Shown here piece by piece: positions 1 through 9,163 of a stretch of DNA of 64,000 nucleotides. The notes under the pieces are model-generated. The model was not told the DNA's origin. It did not search any database and was given only the letters and a program-made list of their open reading frames with translations. The stretch lies in assembly GCA_016711875.1 (NCBI GenBank), contig JADJSD010000003.1, forward strand, positions 620,001 to 684,000. The letters are read 5' to 3'. A program made the translations under genes and the position numbers. This DNA is from Betaproteobacteria bacterium. Its GTDB lineage: Bacteria > Pseudomonadota > Gammaproteobacteria > Burkholderiales > Usitatibacteraceae. The first letter of the stretch is position 1; every line of letters starts with the position of its first letter.

Positions 1-839
1 GTCGCCCGATGGGCGAATCCGAATTCGACGATGCGCCCGGCAACCTGCATCGGGCCGACGAGGGCGCCCAGAAACGCCGCCTTCTCCGGCGTGAACCCCT
101 TCGAGACGAGCATCGCGAGCAGGTGCAGCGTGATGCCGGAGAAGGCGAGCATGTTGAGCGTGAAGGCGATGGCGAGGGCACGGAAGTGCCAGTCGGCCAG
201 GAGCTTCGCGCGGCCCGCGCGGTCGTCCGCCGCCCCACGCGGTTCGAGGGAGGACCGTCCCTCGCGGGGCAGGAAGATCGCGTGCAGCGGCACGCAGACC
301 ACGAGATTGATGGCCGCGAGCACCAGCATGGCGTCGCGCCAGCCGAAGGAGGATTCGAGCCATTGCGTGAGCGGCCAGAACACGGTGCTCGCGAGCCCGC
401 CCGCGAGCGTGAGGACGGTGATGGCCTCGCGCAGGCCCTGCCGGAAGACGAGGGCGAGGCTCGCGAAGGCCGGCTCGTAGAGCACCAGGCCCATCGCGAA
501 CCCCAGGCCGGCCCAGGCGGCGTAGAGCGCCCAGGTCGCGGTGACCTGCGAGAAGGCGGCCAGGAGAACCGCCGCGAGCAGCGAGCCGATCGCCATGGGA
601 AACCGCGCGCCGTGGCGGTCGATGACCCGGCCGACCGGGGCGGCGACGAGACCCGAGATGAGCAGCGCCACGCAATACGCGCCGACCACGGTCGGCGAGT
701 CGATGCTCAGGTCCCTCGCCACCTGTCCCATCACCACGGCGAAAGCGTAGTAGACGCTGCCCCAGGAGACGATCTGGGTGACGCCCAGGGCCGCGACGAC
801 CGACCAGCGGCGCGAGGGTCCGGAATCGGCCTCAGGCAA
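1..839 (-). CDS. MFS transporter, 3' end cut by the window
   Basis: This is a major facilitator superfamily permease of the inner membrane; its substrate cannot be read from the sequence. About 279 residues are visible, with several hydrophobic helices. Near the N-terminus is WGSVYYAFAVVMGQVARDL, typical of the monocarboxylate/oxalate-like MFS branch, followed by the loop motif APVGRVIDRHGAR (MFS motif A). I place the start at a TTG that overlaps the stop of the upstream glutamate dehydrogenase gene (TTGCCTGA) and lies about 10 nt after GAGGGAG. The overlap implies translational coupling with the dehydrogenase, so an amino acid or 2-oxo acid substrate is possible, but that is inference. The C-terminus lies outside the window. 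Confidence 0.8.
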   Translation of the reverse strand, partial: MPEADSGPSRRWSVVAALGVTQIVSWGSVYYAFAVVMGQVARDLSIDSPTVVGAYCVALLISGLVAAPVGRVIDRHGARFPMAIGSLLAAVLLAAFSQVTATWALYAAWAGLGFAMGLVLYEPAFASLALVFRQGLREAITVLTLAGGLASTVFWPLTQWLESSFGWRDAMLVLAAINLVVCVPLHAIFLPREGRSSLEPRGAADDRAGRAKLLADWHFRALAIAFTLNMLAFSGITLHLLAMLVSKGFTPEKAAFLGALVGPMQVAGRIVEFGFAHRA

Positions 840-3800
840 GCGCGCGCAACTCCCTCAGCAGGACGGAGAGGACCGCCAGGTCGAGGGGGCCGGCACGCTT
901 CAACTCCTCGCGCATGGCCGCGAGGCGCGCGATCGGCTGCGCGTAACGCTCCTTCCACGCGGCGAGCATCGCCGGCGCCCCGGCCCCGGCCGGCGAGAGT
1001 TTCACGACGGCGGCGGTGAGTGCGCGTTGCTGGGCCGCGAGGTCGTCGCGCAGGGCGTTTCGCGCGAGGGCCTGCCACGAGGTGTCCGTGGGCAGCGCCG
1101 TGATGCGTTCGCCCACCCAGCGCAGCTCGAGGTCGCCCGCGAGCGCGAAGTACAGGCCCGCCACCGACTCGACGGGTCGCTTCTCGCCCTCGGCCACCTC
1201 GGTGGCGTCGAGCACCGCATAGAGCGATCCGAGGTTCGCGAGGCGGCGCGCGAGGGGGTCGGGAACGCCCTGCCCGGAAAGGCGCGTCACCATCGCCTCC
1301 CACGAGGCGCGGTCGTCCGCGGCGAGGATGCCCGGCAGGCTTTCGCCGAAGGCGGCGACGGCGGGCTGGAAGATCTCCAGCACCTGGGCGATGGGCAGCT
1401 TCTCGCGGCGCCGGCGCAGGAACCAGAGCGTCGCGCGCAGCACGAGGCGCCCGGCCTCGATGAGGATTTCCGACTGCAGGCTGGAGGGAACGCGGTTGTC
1501 GAGCGCGTCGACCTCGGCCCAGAGCGCCTCGAAACCGAAGATGTCGCGCACGAGCACGAAGGCGCGGACGACTTCCTCCATGCTGGCGCCCGTCTCCTCC
1601 TGCATGCGATGCACGAAGACCGAGCCCACGCGGTTGATCATGGTGTTGGCCACCACGGTCGCGACAATCTCGCGCTTGAGCGGGTGCCGGGGCAGCGCCT
1701 CCGCGTGGCGCTCGCGGATCGGCTGCGGGAAATAGGCCGCCAGGGCGCGTGCCACGTACTCGTCGTCGATGAGCGTGCCCTTCACCAGCTCGTCGAAGAG
1801 CACCATCTTCGAATAGGCGAGCAACACCGCGCGCTCCGGGGCCGTGAGGCCGGCCTTCGCCGCGCGGCGCTCGAGGATCTCGTCGTCCGCGGGCAGGAAT
1901 TCCACGGCGCGGTTCAGGCGCCCCATCTTCTCCAGCGCGCGCATGAAGGCCGCCTGCGCGTCGAGGAGCTTTTCGCCGCGCACGCCCGAGACGGAGAGCG
2001 ACTGCGTCTGGAAGTAGTTGTCGGCGAGCACGAGGTGGCCGACTTCCTCGGTCATCTGGGCGAGCAGCTTGTCGCGCTGCTTCACCGTGAGCTCGCCGTC
2101 GGCCACCACGAGCCCGAGCAGGACCTTGATGTTGACCTCGTGGTCCGAGCAGTCGACGCCCGCCGAGTTGTCGATGGCGTCGGTGAAGATGCGCCCGCCG
2201 CGTCGGGCGAACTCCACACGGCCCAGCTGCGTGAGGCCCAGGTTGCCGCCTTCCGCCACCACCTTGCAGCGCAGCTCGCCGCCGTTCACGCGGATCGCGT
2301 CGTTCGCGCGGTCGCCCACCTCGGCGTGGCTCTGGTGCTGCGCCTTCACATAGGTGCCGATGCCGCCGTTGTAGAGGAGGTCCACGGGCGCGCGCAGGAT
2401 GGCCTTCATGAGTTCCGCGGGCGTGAGGTGCGCCTCGGCGATGCCGAGCGCCTTCTGCACCGGCGCGGAGATCGCGATCGCCTTGGCCGAGCGCGCGAAG
2501 ACGCCCCCGCCCTTCGAGATCGCCGCCTTGTCGTAGTCCTCCCAGGACGAGCGCGCCAGGGCGAAGAGGCGCTCGCGCTCGGCGAAGCTCTTCTCGCGAT
2601 CCGGATTCGGGTCGAGGAAGATGTGGCGGTGGTCGAAAGCCGCCAGGAGCCGGATGTGGGGCGAGAGCAGCATGCCGTTGCCGAAGACATCGCCCGACAT
2701 GTCGCCGATGCCCACGACCGTGAAGTCCCCCGTTTGCGTGTCGTGGCCCATCTCGCGGAAGTGGCGCTTCACGCTTTCCCAGGCGCCGCGCGCGGTGATG
2801 CCCATCTTCTTGTGGTCGTAGCCGGCGCTGCCGCCCGAGGCGAAGGCGTCCGCCAGCCAGAACCCGTACTCGGCGGAAACGCCGTTGGCGTAGTCGGAAA
2901 AAGCCGCCGTGCCCTTGTCCGCGGCCACCACCAGGTAGGGGTCGTCCGGGTCGTGGCACACCACGCCCGCCGGCGGCACGACCTGCCCCGCGACGAGGTT
3001 GTCGGTGATGTCGAGCAGGCCGCGCAGGAAGTTCCGGTAGCAGGCGACGCCCTCGGCGAGATACGCCTCGCGATCCGATGAGGGCGGGGCCGCCTTCAGC
3101 ACGAACCCGCCCTTGGAACCCACCGGCACGATGACGGCGTTCTTCACCATCTGCGCCTTCATGAGGCCCAGGATCTCGGTGCGGAAGTCCTCCGGCCGGT
3201 CGGACCACCGCAGCCCGCCGCGGGCGACCTTGCCGCCGCGCAGGTGGATGGCTTCGAAGCGGGGCGAGTACACGAACACTTCCCAGAGCGGCCGCGGCTC
3301 GGGCAGTTCCGGCACCTTCGCCGAGTCGATCTTGAGGGCGAGGAAGGGCTTGCGCCGGCCGCCCTCACCCGCCACCCAGTGGTTCGTGCGCACCGTGGCG
3401 CGGATCACCGACAGGAAGCGGCGCAGGATGCGGTCCTCGTCGAGGTTGGCCACGCCTTCGAGCGCGACCATCACTTCGTCGCCGAGCCGCTTCTGCTCGA
3501 CCGTGCGTTCGCCGGCGAACGCCGGGTCGAAACGCGCGTGGAACAGCGCCGCGAATCGCACGACGATGGCCGGATGCGCGGCGAGCGTCTGCGCCAGGTA
3601 GGCGAGGCTGAAGGGGAAGCCGGCCTGCTTGAGGTACTTGGCGTAGGCGCGAAGCACCACCACGTCGTCGGGCAGCATCGCGGCGGCGGGCGTGAGGCGG
3701 TTGAAGGCGTCGTTCTCGATCTCGCCCTTCACCACGCGCAGGAGCGCCTCCTCCGTGGGGGCCTTGATCGCCTCGACGTCGGGAATCTCGCGGCTCGCGC

Positions 3801-5640
3801 GCACGCCGAAGTCGTGCAGGAAGACGCTGGCGCCGTCCCGCCGGCCGATCTCCCACGAGACCTCGTCCAGGGCCTCGAGTCCCATGTTCTCGAGGATGGG
3901 CAGGCTCCCGGAGAGCGGCACGCGGGCGCCCGCGCGATAGACCCGCAGGCGAAGCGAGCGCGCGTCGGACTCCACCGGCCGGTAGAGCGAGACGGCGTGC
4001 GGCTCGCCCGCGCCGAGGCGCTCGAGCACCGCGATGTCGCGCACGGCCGCGCGCGCGCTCACCGCCTCGCGGTAGGCGACGGGGAAGCGATAGGCGCGCA
4101 GGGCCGCGACGGCCCGGTCCTCGCCGGCCGACGCCGCGAGGCACTCGCGAAGGTCGTCGTCCCAGCGCCGCGTGGCGAGCTCGATCTCCGTCTCGATGGC
4201 GCGGGCGTCGGCCTTCGCCTCGTCCCGGGGCGAGGTGCGCACGAGCACGTGGATGCGCGCGAGCACCGCGTCGGTGAGCTGCAGGTTGTATTCCGCGCTC
4301 GTGCCCAACAGGTGGGCCATGAGCACGGACTGGATCTTCAGGCGCACGTCCGTGTTGTAGCTCTCGCGCGGCAGGTACACCAGGCACGACCAGAAGCGAC
4401 CGTAGACGTCGCGACGCAGGAACACGCGCGTGCGGCGCCGGTCGCCCAGGCGCAGGATCCCGAGCGCGATCTCGAGCAGCGTGTCCTCGTCCACCTGCAG
4501 CAGCTCGTCGCGCGGATACGACTGCAGCATCGACACGAGATTCTTGTGGCCGTGGGAATGCGGCGGGAACCCGGCCCGCTCGACGATGCGCGCGACCTTG
4601 CTGCGCAGCAGGGGCACCGTGCCCGGGTCGGCGTGGTACGCCGAGCTCGTGTACAGGCCCACGAAGCGGCGCTCGCCGGCGACCCGCCCGGCGGCGTCGA
4701 AGCGCTTCACCCCGATGTAATCGAGGTAGCCGGCGCGGTGCACGGTCGCACGGGAGTTGGCCTTGGTGAGCACGAGCGGGCGCGGCTCTCGGGCCAGGGC
4801 CTTCAGCCGCGCCGGCAATTCCTGGAAGCTCGCCGAGACGCCACCCAGGCGGGGCTCCCGCAGCACGCCCAGTCCCGTGCCGGCGACGATGCGCAGCAAG
4901 TCCTCGCCGCCCACGTTGGAGAGCTGGTAGTCCCGGTAGCCCAGGAACGTGAAGTGGTTGTCGACGACCCACGACAGGAACTCGCGAACCTCGGCGGCCT
5001 CGGACCGGTCCACGCCCTTGGGCACGCGGGCGAGCTCCTTCGCGATCTCCTCCATGCGGGCGCGCATGGCCGGCCAGTCCTCGACCGCCGCGCGCACGTC
5101 GGCGAGCACGGAGAGCAGGCCGTCGCCCAGCGCCTTGAGCCGTGCCGGCTCGGTCTCGCGGTCCACCTCGACATGGATGTACGACTCGCCCGCGCCGCTC
5201 TTGCCGGCCTGCGCGAAGGCTTCGAGTTGCCCCTCGGGGTCGCGGCGCGTGCGGACGAGCGGGTGAACGAGCAGGTGCACCGTGCAGCCCTGCCGCGCGA
5301 GTTCCAGCGAGACCGAGTCGACGAGGAAGGGCATGTCGTCGTTCACGATCTCGACGACCGTGTGCGGGGAGGACCACCCGTGCTCCTCGGCGCGCGGGTT
5401 GTAGACGCGCAGCTTGGGCGTCCCCGTATGGAAGCGCCGGGCGAAGGCGAGGTGGGAGAGCGCGGCGCCGTAGAGATCCTCGGGCGCGCGCTTGCCGAGA
5501 TCCTCGGTGTCGACCTGGTCGTAGTAGAGCGCGATGAACTCGCGGGCCTCGGCGGCGGCGGGCGCGGGAAGGCGCACGCCGGCGAGCTTGAGGACGGGGT
5601 CGAGAACGGCGTTGGTCGCCTCGGGAGCGGGTGTCGGCAT
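832..5640 (-). CDS. NAD-specific glutamate dehydrogenase, large (180 kDa) type
   Basis: Oxidatively deaminates glutamate to 2-oxoglutarate and ammonia with NAD in the cytoplasm; the 180 kDa class is normally catabolic. At 1602 aa it has the full length of this family (about 1600 aa). The N-terminal half carries ACT-like regulatory regions (for example VEIVNDDMPFLVDSVSLEL near residue 100), and the C-terminal half holds the catalytic core with GSKGGFVLK around Lys843, RGGLRWSDR before it, and the NAD-binding part with SGDVFGNGM. It starts at ATG 5640 and its stop overlaps the MFS gene. A glutamate importer and an aspartate/glutamate racemase are encoded divergently just upstream, which fits use of acidic amino acids as carbon and nitrogen sources. 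Confidence 0.96.
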   Translation of the reverse strand: MPTPAPEATNAVLDPVLKLAGVRLPAPAAAEAREFIALYYDQVDTEDLGKRAPEDLYGAALSHLAFARRFHTGTPKLRVYNPRAEEHGWSSPHTVVEIVNDDMPFLVDSVSLELARQGCTVHLLVHPLVRTRRDPEGQLEAFAQAGKSGAGESYIHVEVDRETEPARLKALGDGLLSVLADVRAAVEDWPAMRARMEEIAKELARVPKGVDRSEAAEVREFLSWVVDNHFTFLGYRDYQLSNVGGEDLLRIVAGTGLGVLREPRLGGVSASFQELPARLKALAREPRPLVLTKANSRATVHRAGYLDYIGVKRFDAAGRVAGERRFVGLYTSSAYHADPGTVPLLRSKVARIVERAGFPPHSHGHKNLVSMLQSYPRDELLQVDEDTLLEIALGILRLGDRRRTRVFLRRDVYGRFWSCLVYLPRESYNTDVRLKIQSVLMAHLLGTSAEYNLQLTDAVLARIHVLVRTSPRDEAKADARAIETEIELATRRWDDDLRECLAASAGEDRAVAALRAYRFPVAYREAVSARAAVRDIAVLERLGAGEPHAVSLYRPVESDARSLRLRVYRAGARVPLSGSLPILENMGLEALDEVSWEIGRRDGASVFLHDFGVRASREIPDVEAIKAPTEEALLRVVKGEIENDAFNRLTPAAAMLPDDVVVLRAYAKYLKQAGFPFSLAYLAQTLAAHPAIVVRFAALFHARFDPAFAGERTVEQKRLGDEVMVALEGVANLDEDRILRRFLSVIRATVRTNHWVAGEGGRRKPFLALKIDSAKVPELPEPRPLWEVFVYSPRFEAIHLRGGKVARGGLRWSDRPEDFRTEILGLMKAQMVKNAVIVPVGSKGGFVLKAAPPSSDREAYLAEGVACYRNFLRGLLDITDNLVAGQVVPPAGVVCHDPDDPYLVVAADKGTAAFSDYANGVSAEYGFWLADAFASGGSAGYDHKKMGITARGAWESVKRHFREMGHDTQTGDFTVVGIGDMSGDVFGNGMLLSPHIRLLAAFDHRHIFLDPNPDREKSFAERERLFALARSSWEDYDKAAISKGGGVFARSAKAIAISAPVQKALGIAEAHLTPAELMKAILRAPVDLLYNGGIGTYVKAQHQSHAEVGDRANDAIRVNGGELRCKVVAEGGNLGLTQLGRVEFARRGGRIFTDAIDNSAGVDCSDHEVNIKVLLGLVVADGELTVKQRDKLLAQMTEEVGHLVLADNYFQTQSLSVSGVRGEKLLDAQAAFMRALEKMGRLNRAVEFLPADDEILERRAAKAGLTAPERAVLLAYSKMVLFDELVKGTLIDDEYVARALAAYFPQPIRERHAEALPRHPLKREIVATVVANTMINRVGSVFVHRMQEETGASMEEVVRAFVLVRDIFGFEALWAEVDALDNRVPSSLQSEILIEAGRLVLRATLWFLRRRREKLPIAQVLEIFQPAVAAFGESLPGILAADDRASWEAMVTRLSGQGVPDPLARRLANLGSLYAVLDATEVAEGEKRPVESVAGLYFALAGDLELRWVGERITALPTDTSWQALARNALRDDLAAQQRALTAAVVKLSPAGAGAPAMLAAWKERYAQPIARLAAMREELKRAGPLDLAVLSVLLRELRALA

Positions 5641-5783
5641 GGGGCCTCGTTATTGTCTTGGCGGTTCCGGCCCGCGTGCGCCGGGCCTCGTGGGCCCGGC
5701 CCCGAGGCCGGATCGTGCCCTCCATTCTGGCTCATCCCGCCCGGAATTGGCGCGACCGGCCCGCTCCCCCGTAGGATGCCGTC

Positions 5784-6509
5784 ATGGAAACGAATTTTCC
5801 CCGCTACCGGCGCGTCGGCATCCTGGGCGGCATGGGACCGGCGGCGGCCCTCGACCTGCAGGCGAAGATCCTGGCGCTCACGCCCGCCACCCGCGACGAG
5901 GACCACCTGCCCGTCGTCACCTGGAACGTGCCGCAGATTCCCGACCGCGTGGCCGCGATCGAGGGACGCGGGCCGTCCCCCCTGCCCGCCATCGCCGAGG
6001 GCGCGCGTTCCCTCGAGGCCGCCGGGGCCGAGGCCATCGCCATCGCCTGCAACACCGCCCACCACTGGGCCGAGGAACTGCGTTCGCTCATGCGGGTGCC
6101 GCTGTTGCACATCGTGGACGCCGTGGCCGAGGCCATCGCGGCGCGTCCGGCGAGGCCGGCCCGCATCGGACTCATGGGTACTCGGGGCACCCTGGCCTCC
6201 GGCTTCTACGGCCGGCGACTCGAGGCGCTGGGGTTCGCCTGGATCGCGCCGGACGAGGCCTGCCAGGCGGCGTTCATCGACCCGGCGATCGCCGCCGTGA
6301 AGCGCGCGGACCGGACGGGGGCGGTCGAGCATTTTTCCGGGGCGGCCCGCGACCTTCGCGAGCGCGGCGCGGATCTCCTGCTGCTCGGCTGCACCGAGCT
6401 GCCCCTCGCCCTTGCAGGTTCCGGCTTCGAGACTTGCAGCCTGGATGCCAACCACGCCCTCGCCCAGTCCGTGGTGCGCTTCGCCCTGGGTCCGGGCCGG
6501 GAATCCTGA
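5784..6509 (+). CDS. Aspartate/glutamate racemase family protein
   Basis: A cofactor-independent amino acid racemase of the Asp/Glu/hydantoin racemase superfamily, interconverting L- and D-aspartate or a related acidic amino acid in the cytoplasm. The 241 aa length is normal for the family. Visible motifs are the N-terminal GILGGMGPAAALD (residues 12-24), the first catalytic cysteine in IACNTAHHW (Cys89) and the second in LLGCTELPL (Cys203). It is transcribed away from the NAD-GDH gene and is followed, after 229 bp, by the GltIJKL importer, so the three units form an acidic amino acid region. The exact substrate cannot be told from the sequence. Confidence 0.9.
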   Translation: METNFPRYRRVGILGGMGPAAALDLQAKILALTPATRDEDHLPVVTWNVPQIPDRVAAIEGRGPSPLPAIAEGARSLEAAGAEAIAIACNTAHHWAEELRSLMRVPLLHIVDAVAEAIAARPARPARIGLMGTRGTLASGFYGRRLEALGFAWIAPDEACQAAFIDPAIAAVKRADRTGAVEHFSGAARDLRERGADLLLLGCTELPLALAGSGFETCSLDANHALAQSVVRFALGPGRES

Positions 6510-6599
6510 AGCGGGGCCGGGCGCCACCGATTCGTGCGTCGGGTGCGCCAGGGTGGTGCGCCGGGCCTGCCCTTCCCCGCCTTTACCCGGCGAAACGAT

Positions 6600-6617
6600 C
6601 GGGCACGGCCCTTGCTG
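6600..6617 (+). promoter_or_regulatory. Candidate sigma-54 promoter of gltIJKL
   Basis: GGCAC at 6602-6606 and TTGCT at 6612-6616 give GG-N10-GC, the exact -24/-12 spacing of sigma-54 promoters (consensus TGGCAC-N5-TTGCW); the base before GG is G rather than T. It lies about 120 nt before the gltI start, in the right direction. Sigma-54 control of acidic amino acid importers is known from pseudomonads. No enhancer site was identified, so this is a candidate only. Confidence 0.5.
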
Positions 6618-6738
6618 GTGCTCCCGTGAGCGGCGTGCCGGGCGATGCAGTATCCTGTTTCCCGGCAGCGACCGCGTGCATTTTCGCAGGCGCCACCGAG
6701 CGGTCGCGTCGCACATCAAACCAGAGGAGGTTCACCCC

Positions 6739-7629
6739 ATGATTCGCCAATCCCGGGCCGCCGTCGCGGCCATCGTCCTCGCGCTCACCGCCGTTCCGGC
6801 ACTCGCGCAGGATCTCACCGGCACCCTCAAGAAGATCAAGGACTCCGGCACGATCACCATCGGCCACCGCGAGACCTCGATCCCCTTTTCCTATCTCGAC
6901 GACAAGCAGCAGCCCATCGGCTACTCGATGGACATCTGCGCGGCGATCGTGGAGGAGGTGAAGAAGGAACTCGCCCTCACGCAACTCACGGTGAAGTACA
7001 ACCCCGTCACGCCCCAGACCCGCATCCCGCTGCTCGCCAACGGCACCGTGGACATCGAATGCGGATCGACAACCAACACGCTCACGCGCCAGAAGCAGGT
7101 CGCCTACGCGCCGATCACCTACATCACGGGCACCAAGCTCCTGGTGAAGAAATCCTCGAAGATCAAGTCGTACAAGGATCTCAAGGGCAAGACCGTCGTC
7201 GTGACGCAGGGCACGACCAACGAGCGCGTCATCAAGGCGCTTTCGGACAAGGAGAATCTCGGCATCAAGTTCCTGAACGCCAAGGACCATGGCGAATCCT
7301 TCCTCACGGTCGAGTCCGGCCGCGCGGTCGCCTTCTCGATGGACGACATCCTGCTCTACGGCCTCGTCGCCAAGGCGAAGAACCCGAAGGATTTCGAGGT
7401 CGTCGGCGATTACCTCTCCTACGACCCGTACGGGATCATGTACCGCAAGAACGACGACGACCTGGGCGTCGTCGTGCGCCGCGCCGTGGGCAAGCTCTTC
7501 GCCTCGGGCGACATCAACAAGCTCTACAACAAGTGGTTCCTGGAGAAGCTGCCCTCCGGCGAGACGATGGGCGTGCCGATGAGCCCGCTGCTCAAGGCCG
7601 CGATCACGCTGCAGAACCTGCCGGACTGA
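6739..7629 (+). CDS. gltI: Glutamate/aspartate ABC transporter periplasmic binding protein
   Basis: Periplasmic solute-binding protein (SBP_bac_3 family) that delivers glutamate or aspartate to GltJKL. It has 296 aa. The first 24 residues form a clear signal peptide ending in VPALAQ. The body contains IGHRETSIPFSYLDDKQQPI and the GCGSTTNTLTR-like substrate-site segment seen here as DIECGSTTNTLTRQKQV, characteristic of the GltI branch. The start is ATG 6739, nine nt after AGAGGAGG. It is the first gene of a four-gene operon and is separated from gltJ by a GC hairpin that would favour higher expression of the binding protein. Confidence 0.93.
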   Translation: MIRQSRAAVAAIVLALTAVPALAQDLTGTLKKIKDSGTITIGHRETSIPFSYLDDKQQPIGYSMDICAAIVEEVKKELALTQLTVKYNPVTPQTRIPLLANGTVDIECGSTTNTLTRQKQVAYAPITYITGTKLLVKKSSKIKSYKDLKGKTVVVTQGTTNERVIKALSDKENLGIKFLNAKDHGESFLTVESGRAVAFSMDDILLYGLVAKAKNPKDFEVVGDYLSYDPYGIMYRKNDDDLGVVVRRAVGKLFASGDINKLYNKWFLEKLPSGETMGVPMSPLLKAAITLQNLPD

Positions 7630-7646
7630 ACCCGGCCTGAAGGACG

Positions 7647-7675
7647 GGGGGCGGCTCGCCGCCCCCTTTCGTTTC
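7647..7675 (+). terminator. Hairpin between gltI and gltJ (partial terminator)
   Basis: GGGGGCGGC (7647-7655) pairs with GCCGCCCCC (7658-7666) and is followed by TTTCGTTTC. It lies between the binding-protein gene and the permease genes of the same operon, where such hairpins reduce read-through or protect the 3' end of the upstream message. The T-run is short, so termination is probably partial. Confidence 0.6.
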
Positions 7676-7697
7676 CTCTCCCGTTCCCGGACCCGCG

Positions 7698-8465
7698 ATG
7701 GACTGGAAAGTCTTCCTCGAGATGGCGCCTTCGGGCGGCATGACCTACCTGGGCTGGCTGGGCTCGGGCGTCGTCTGGACCCTCACCGTCTCGAGCTTCG
7801 CCTGGATCATCGCTTCGCTGGTCGGCGGGTTCGTCGGCGTCGCGCGCACCACGCCCGTCCCGTGGCTGCGGGCGATCGGCACGGTCTACGTCGAGATCTT
7901 CCGCAACGTCCCGCTCCTCGTGCAGATGTTCCTCTGGTATTTCGTGATGCCCGAGGTGCTGCCCAAGGCCCTGGGCGACTGGCTCAAGCAGGACCTCCCC
8001 AACGCCCTCACCCTGCCTTTCGCCGCGCAGTTCAGCCTGTGGGAGCTCACCGCGGCCATCCTGTGCCTGGGTCTCTACACCGCCTCGCGCGTGGCCGAGC
8101 AGGTGCGCTCGGGCATCGAATCGCTTCCCCGCGGCCAGACCAACGCGGGCCTCGCCATGGGCCTCACGCTGCCGCAGGTGTACCGTCACGTGACCCTGCC
8201 GATGGCCTTCCGCATCGTCATCCCGCCGATGACGAGCGAGTTCCTCACCATCTTCAAGAATTCATCGACGGCGCTCACCATCGGCGTGCTCGAGCTCACG
8301 GCGCAGAGCCGGCAGATCTCCGAATACACGTTCAAGACCTTCGAAGCCTTCACCGCCGCGACCCTCATCTACATCGTGATCACGCTCACGGTCACCTTCG
8401 CGATGCGCGCGCTCGAGCGCCGCGTCGCCGTGCCGGGTTTCATCGCCCAGGCGGGGGGGCACTAA
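7698..8465 (+). CDS. gltJ: Glutamate/aspartate ABC transporter permease
   Basis: Inner-membrane permease of the polar amino acid (HisM/GlnP) family, 255 aa, forming the transport channel with GltK. Hydrophobic segments are evident from about residue 20 onward. The EAA loop region is seen as ASRVAEQVRSGIESLPRGQT, followed by AGLAMGLTLPQVYRHVTLPM, the contact site for the ATPase GltL. The stop overlaps the gltK start by one base (TAATG), so the two subunits are translationally coupled. Confidence 0.93.
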   Translation: MDWKVFLEMAPSGGMTYLGWLGSGVVWTLTVSSFAWIIASLVGGFVGVARTTPVPWLRAIGTVYVEIFRNVPLLVQMFLWYFVMPEVLPKALGDWLKQDLPNALTLPFAAQFSLWELTAAILCLGLYTASRVAEQVRSGIESLPRGQTNAGLAMGLTLPQVYRHVTLPMAFRIVIPPMTSEFLTIFKNSSTALTIGVLELTAQSRQISEYTFKTFEAFTAATLIYIVITLTVTFAMRALERRVAVPGFIAQAGGH

Positions 8466-9151
8466 TGGGCGGAGAGTTCGACTGGAGCGTCATCTGGAAG
8501 TACCGCGAGGCGCTGTGGGACGGCCTCGCCACCTCCTTCAAGCTCTTCGGCATCGCGCTCTCCGGCGGCATCTTCTTCGGCACGCTGCTCGCCATGGCGC
8601 GCCTGTCGAGCCTGAAGGTGCTGTCCTACCCGGCCGCGGGGTTCGTGAACCTCATCCGGTCGATCCCCTTCATCATGGCCATCTTCTGGTTCTACTTCCT
8701 CACGCCGATGATCGTGGGCAAGTTCACCGGCCAGCAGGGAGAGGCGGTGGGGCCGTTCACCTCGGCCATCGTCGCGTTCATCATGGTGGAGTCGGCCTAC
8801 TACTCCGAGATCATCCGCGCGGGAATCCAGTCGATCCCGCGGGGCCAGCCCTGGGCCGCCTACGCCCTCGGGATGAACTACTGGCAGTCGATGGGCCACG
8901 TGGTGCTGCCACAGGCCTTCCGCAACATGCTGCCCGTGATGCTCACGCAGGCGGTGATCCTCTTCCAGGACACCTCCCTCGTCTACGTGGTGGGCCTCAA
9001 GGACTTCCTGGGTGCCGCCTCGAAGGGCGGCCAGATCACGGGCCGCATCGTCGAACTCTATATCTTCGTCGCCGTCGTCTTCTTCCTCATCTGCTTCCTC
9101 GCCTCCTGGGGCGTGAAGAAGCTCAACGCCCGGCTCGCCGTCGCGCGATAG
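8465..9151 (+). CDS. gltK: Glutamate/aspartate ABC transporter permease
   Basis: Second inner-membrane permease of the GltIJKL importer, 228 aa. It has several membrane helices and the EAA-type loop as ESAYYSEIIRAGIQSIPRGQ, followed by AAYALGMNYWQSMGHVVLP. The start ATG shares its A with the gltJ stop codon. A closely spaced gltL follows after 12 bp. It acts as a heterodimer with GltJ. Confidence 0.93.
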   Translation: MGGEFDWSVIWKYREALWDGLATSFKLFGIALSGGIFFGTLLAMARLSSLKVLSYPAAGFVNLIRSIPFIMAIFWFYFLTPMIVGKFTGQQGEAVGPFTSAIVAFIMVESAYYSEIIRAGIQSIPRGQPWAAYALGMNYWQSMGHVVLPQAFRNMLPVMLTQAVILFQDTSLVYVVGLKDFLGAASKGGQITGRIVELYIFVAVVFFLICFLASWGVKKLNARLAVAR

Positions 9152-9163
9152 GACTGCCCCGCC

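Noticed and set aside
731..3208. Very long open frames antisense or in other frames to NAD-GDH (825 to 1018 aa)
   Set aside because: They are arginine/alanine-rich frames that arise from the high GC content and codon bias of the dehydrogenase gene; they show no recognisable domain.
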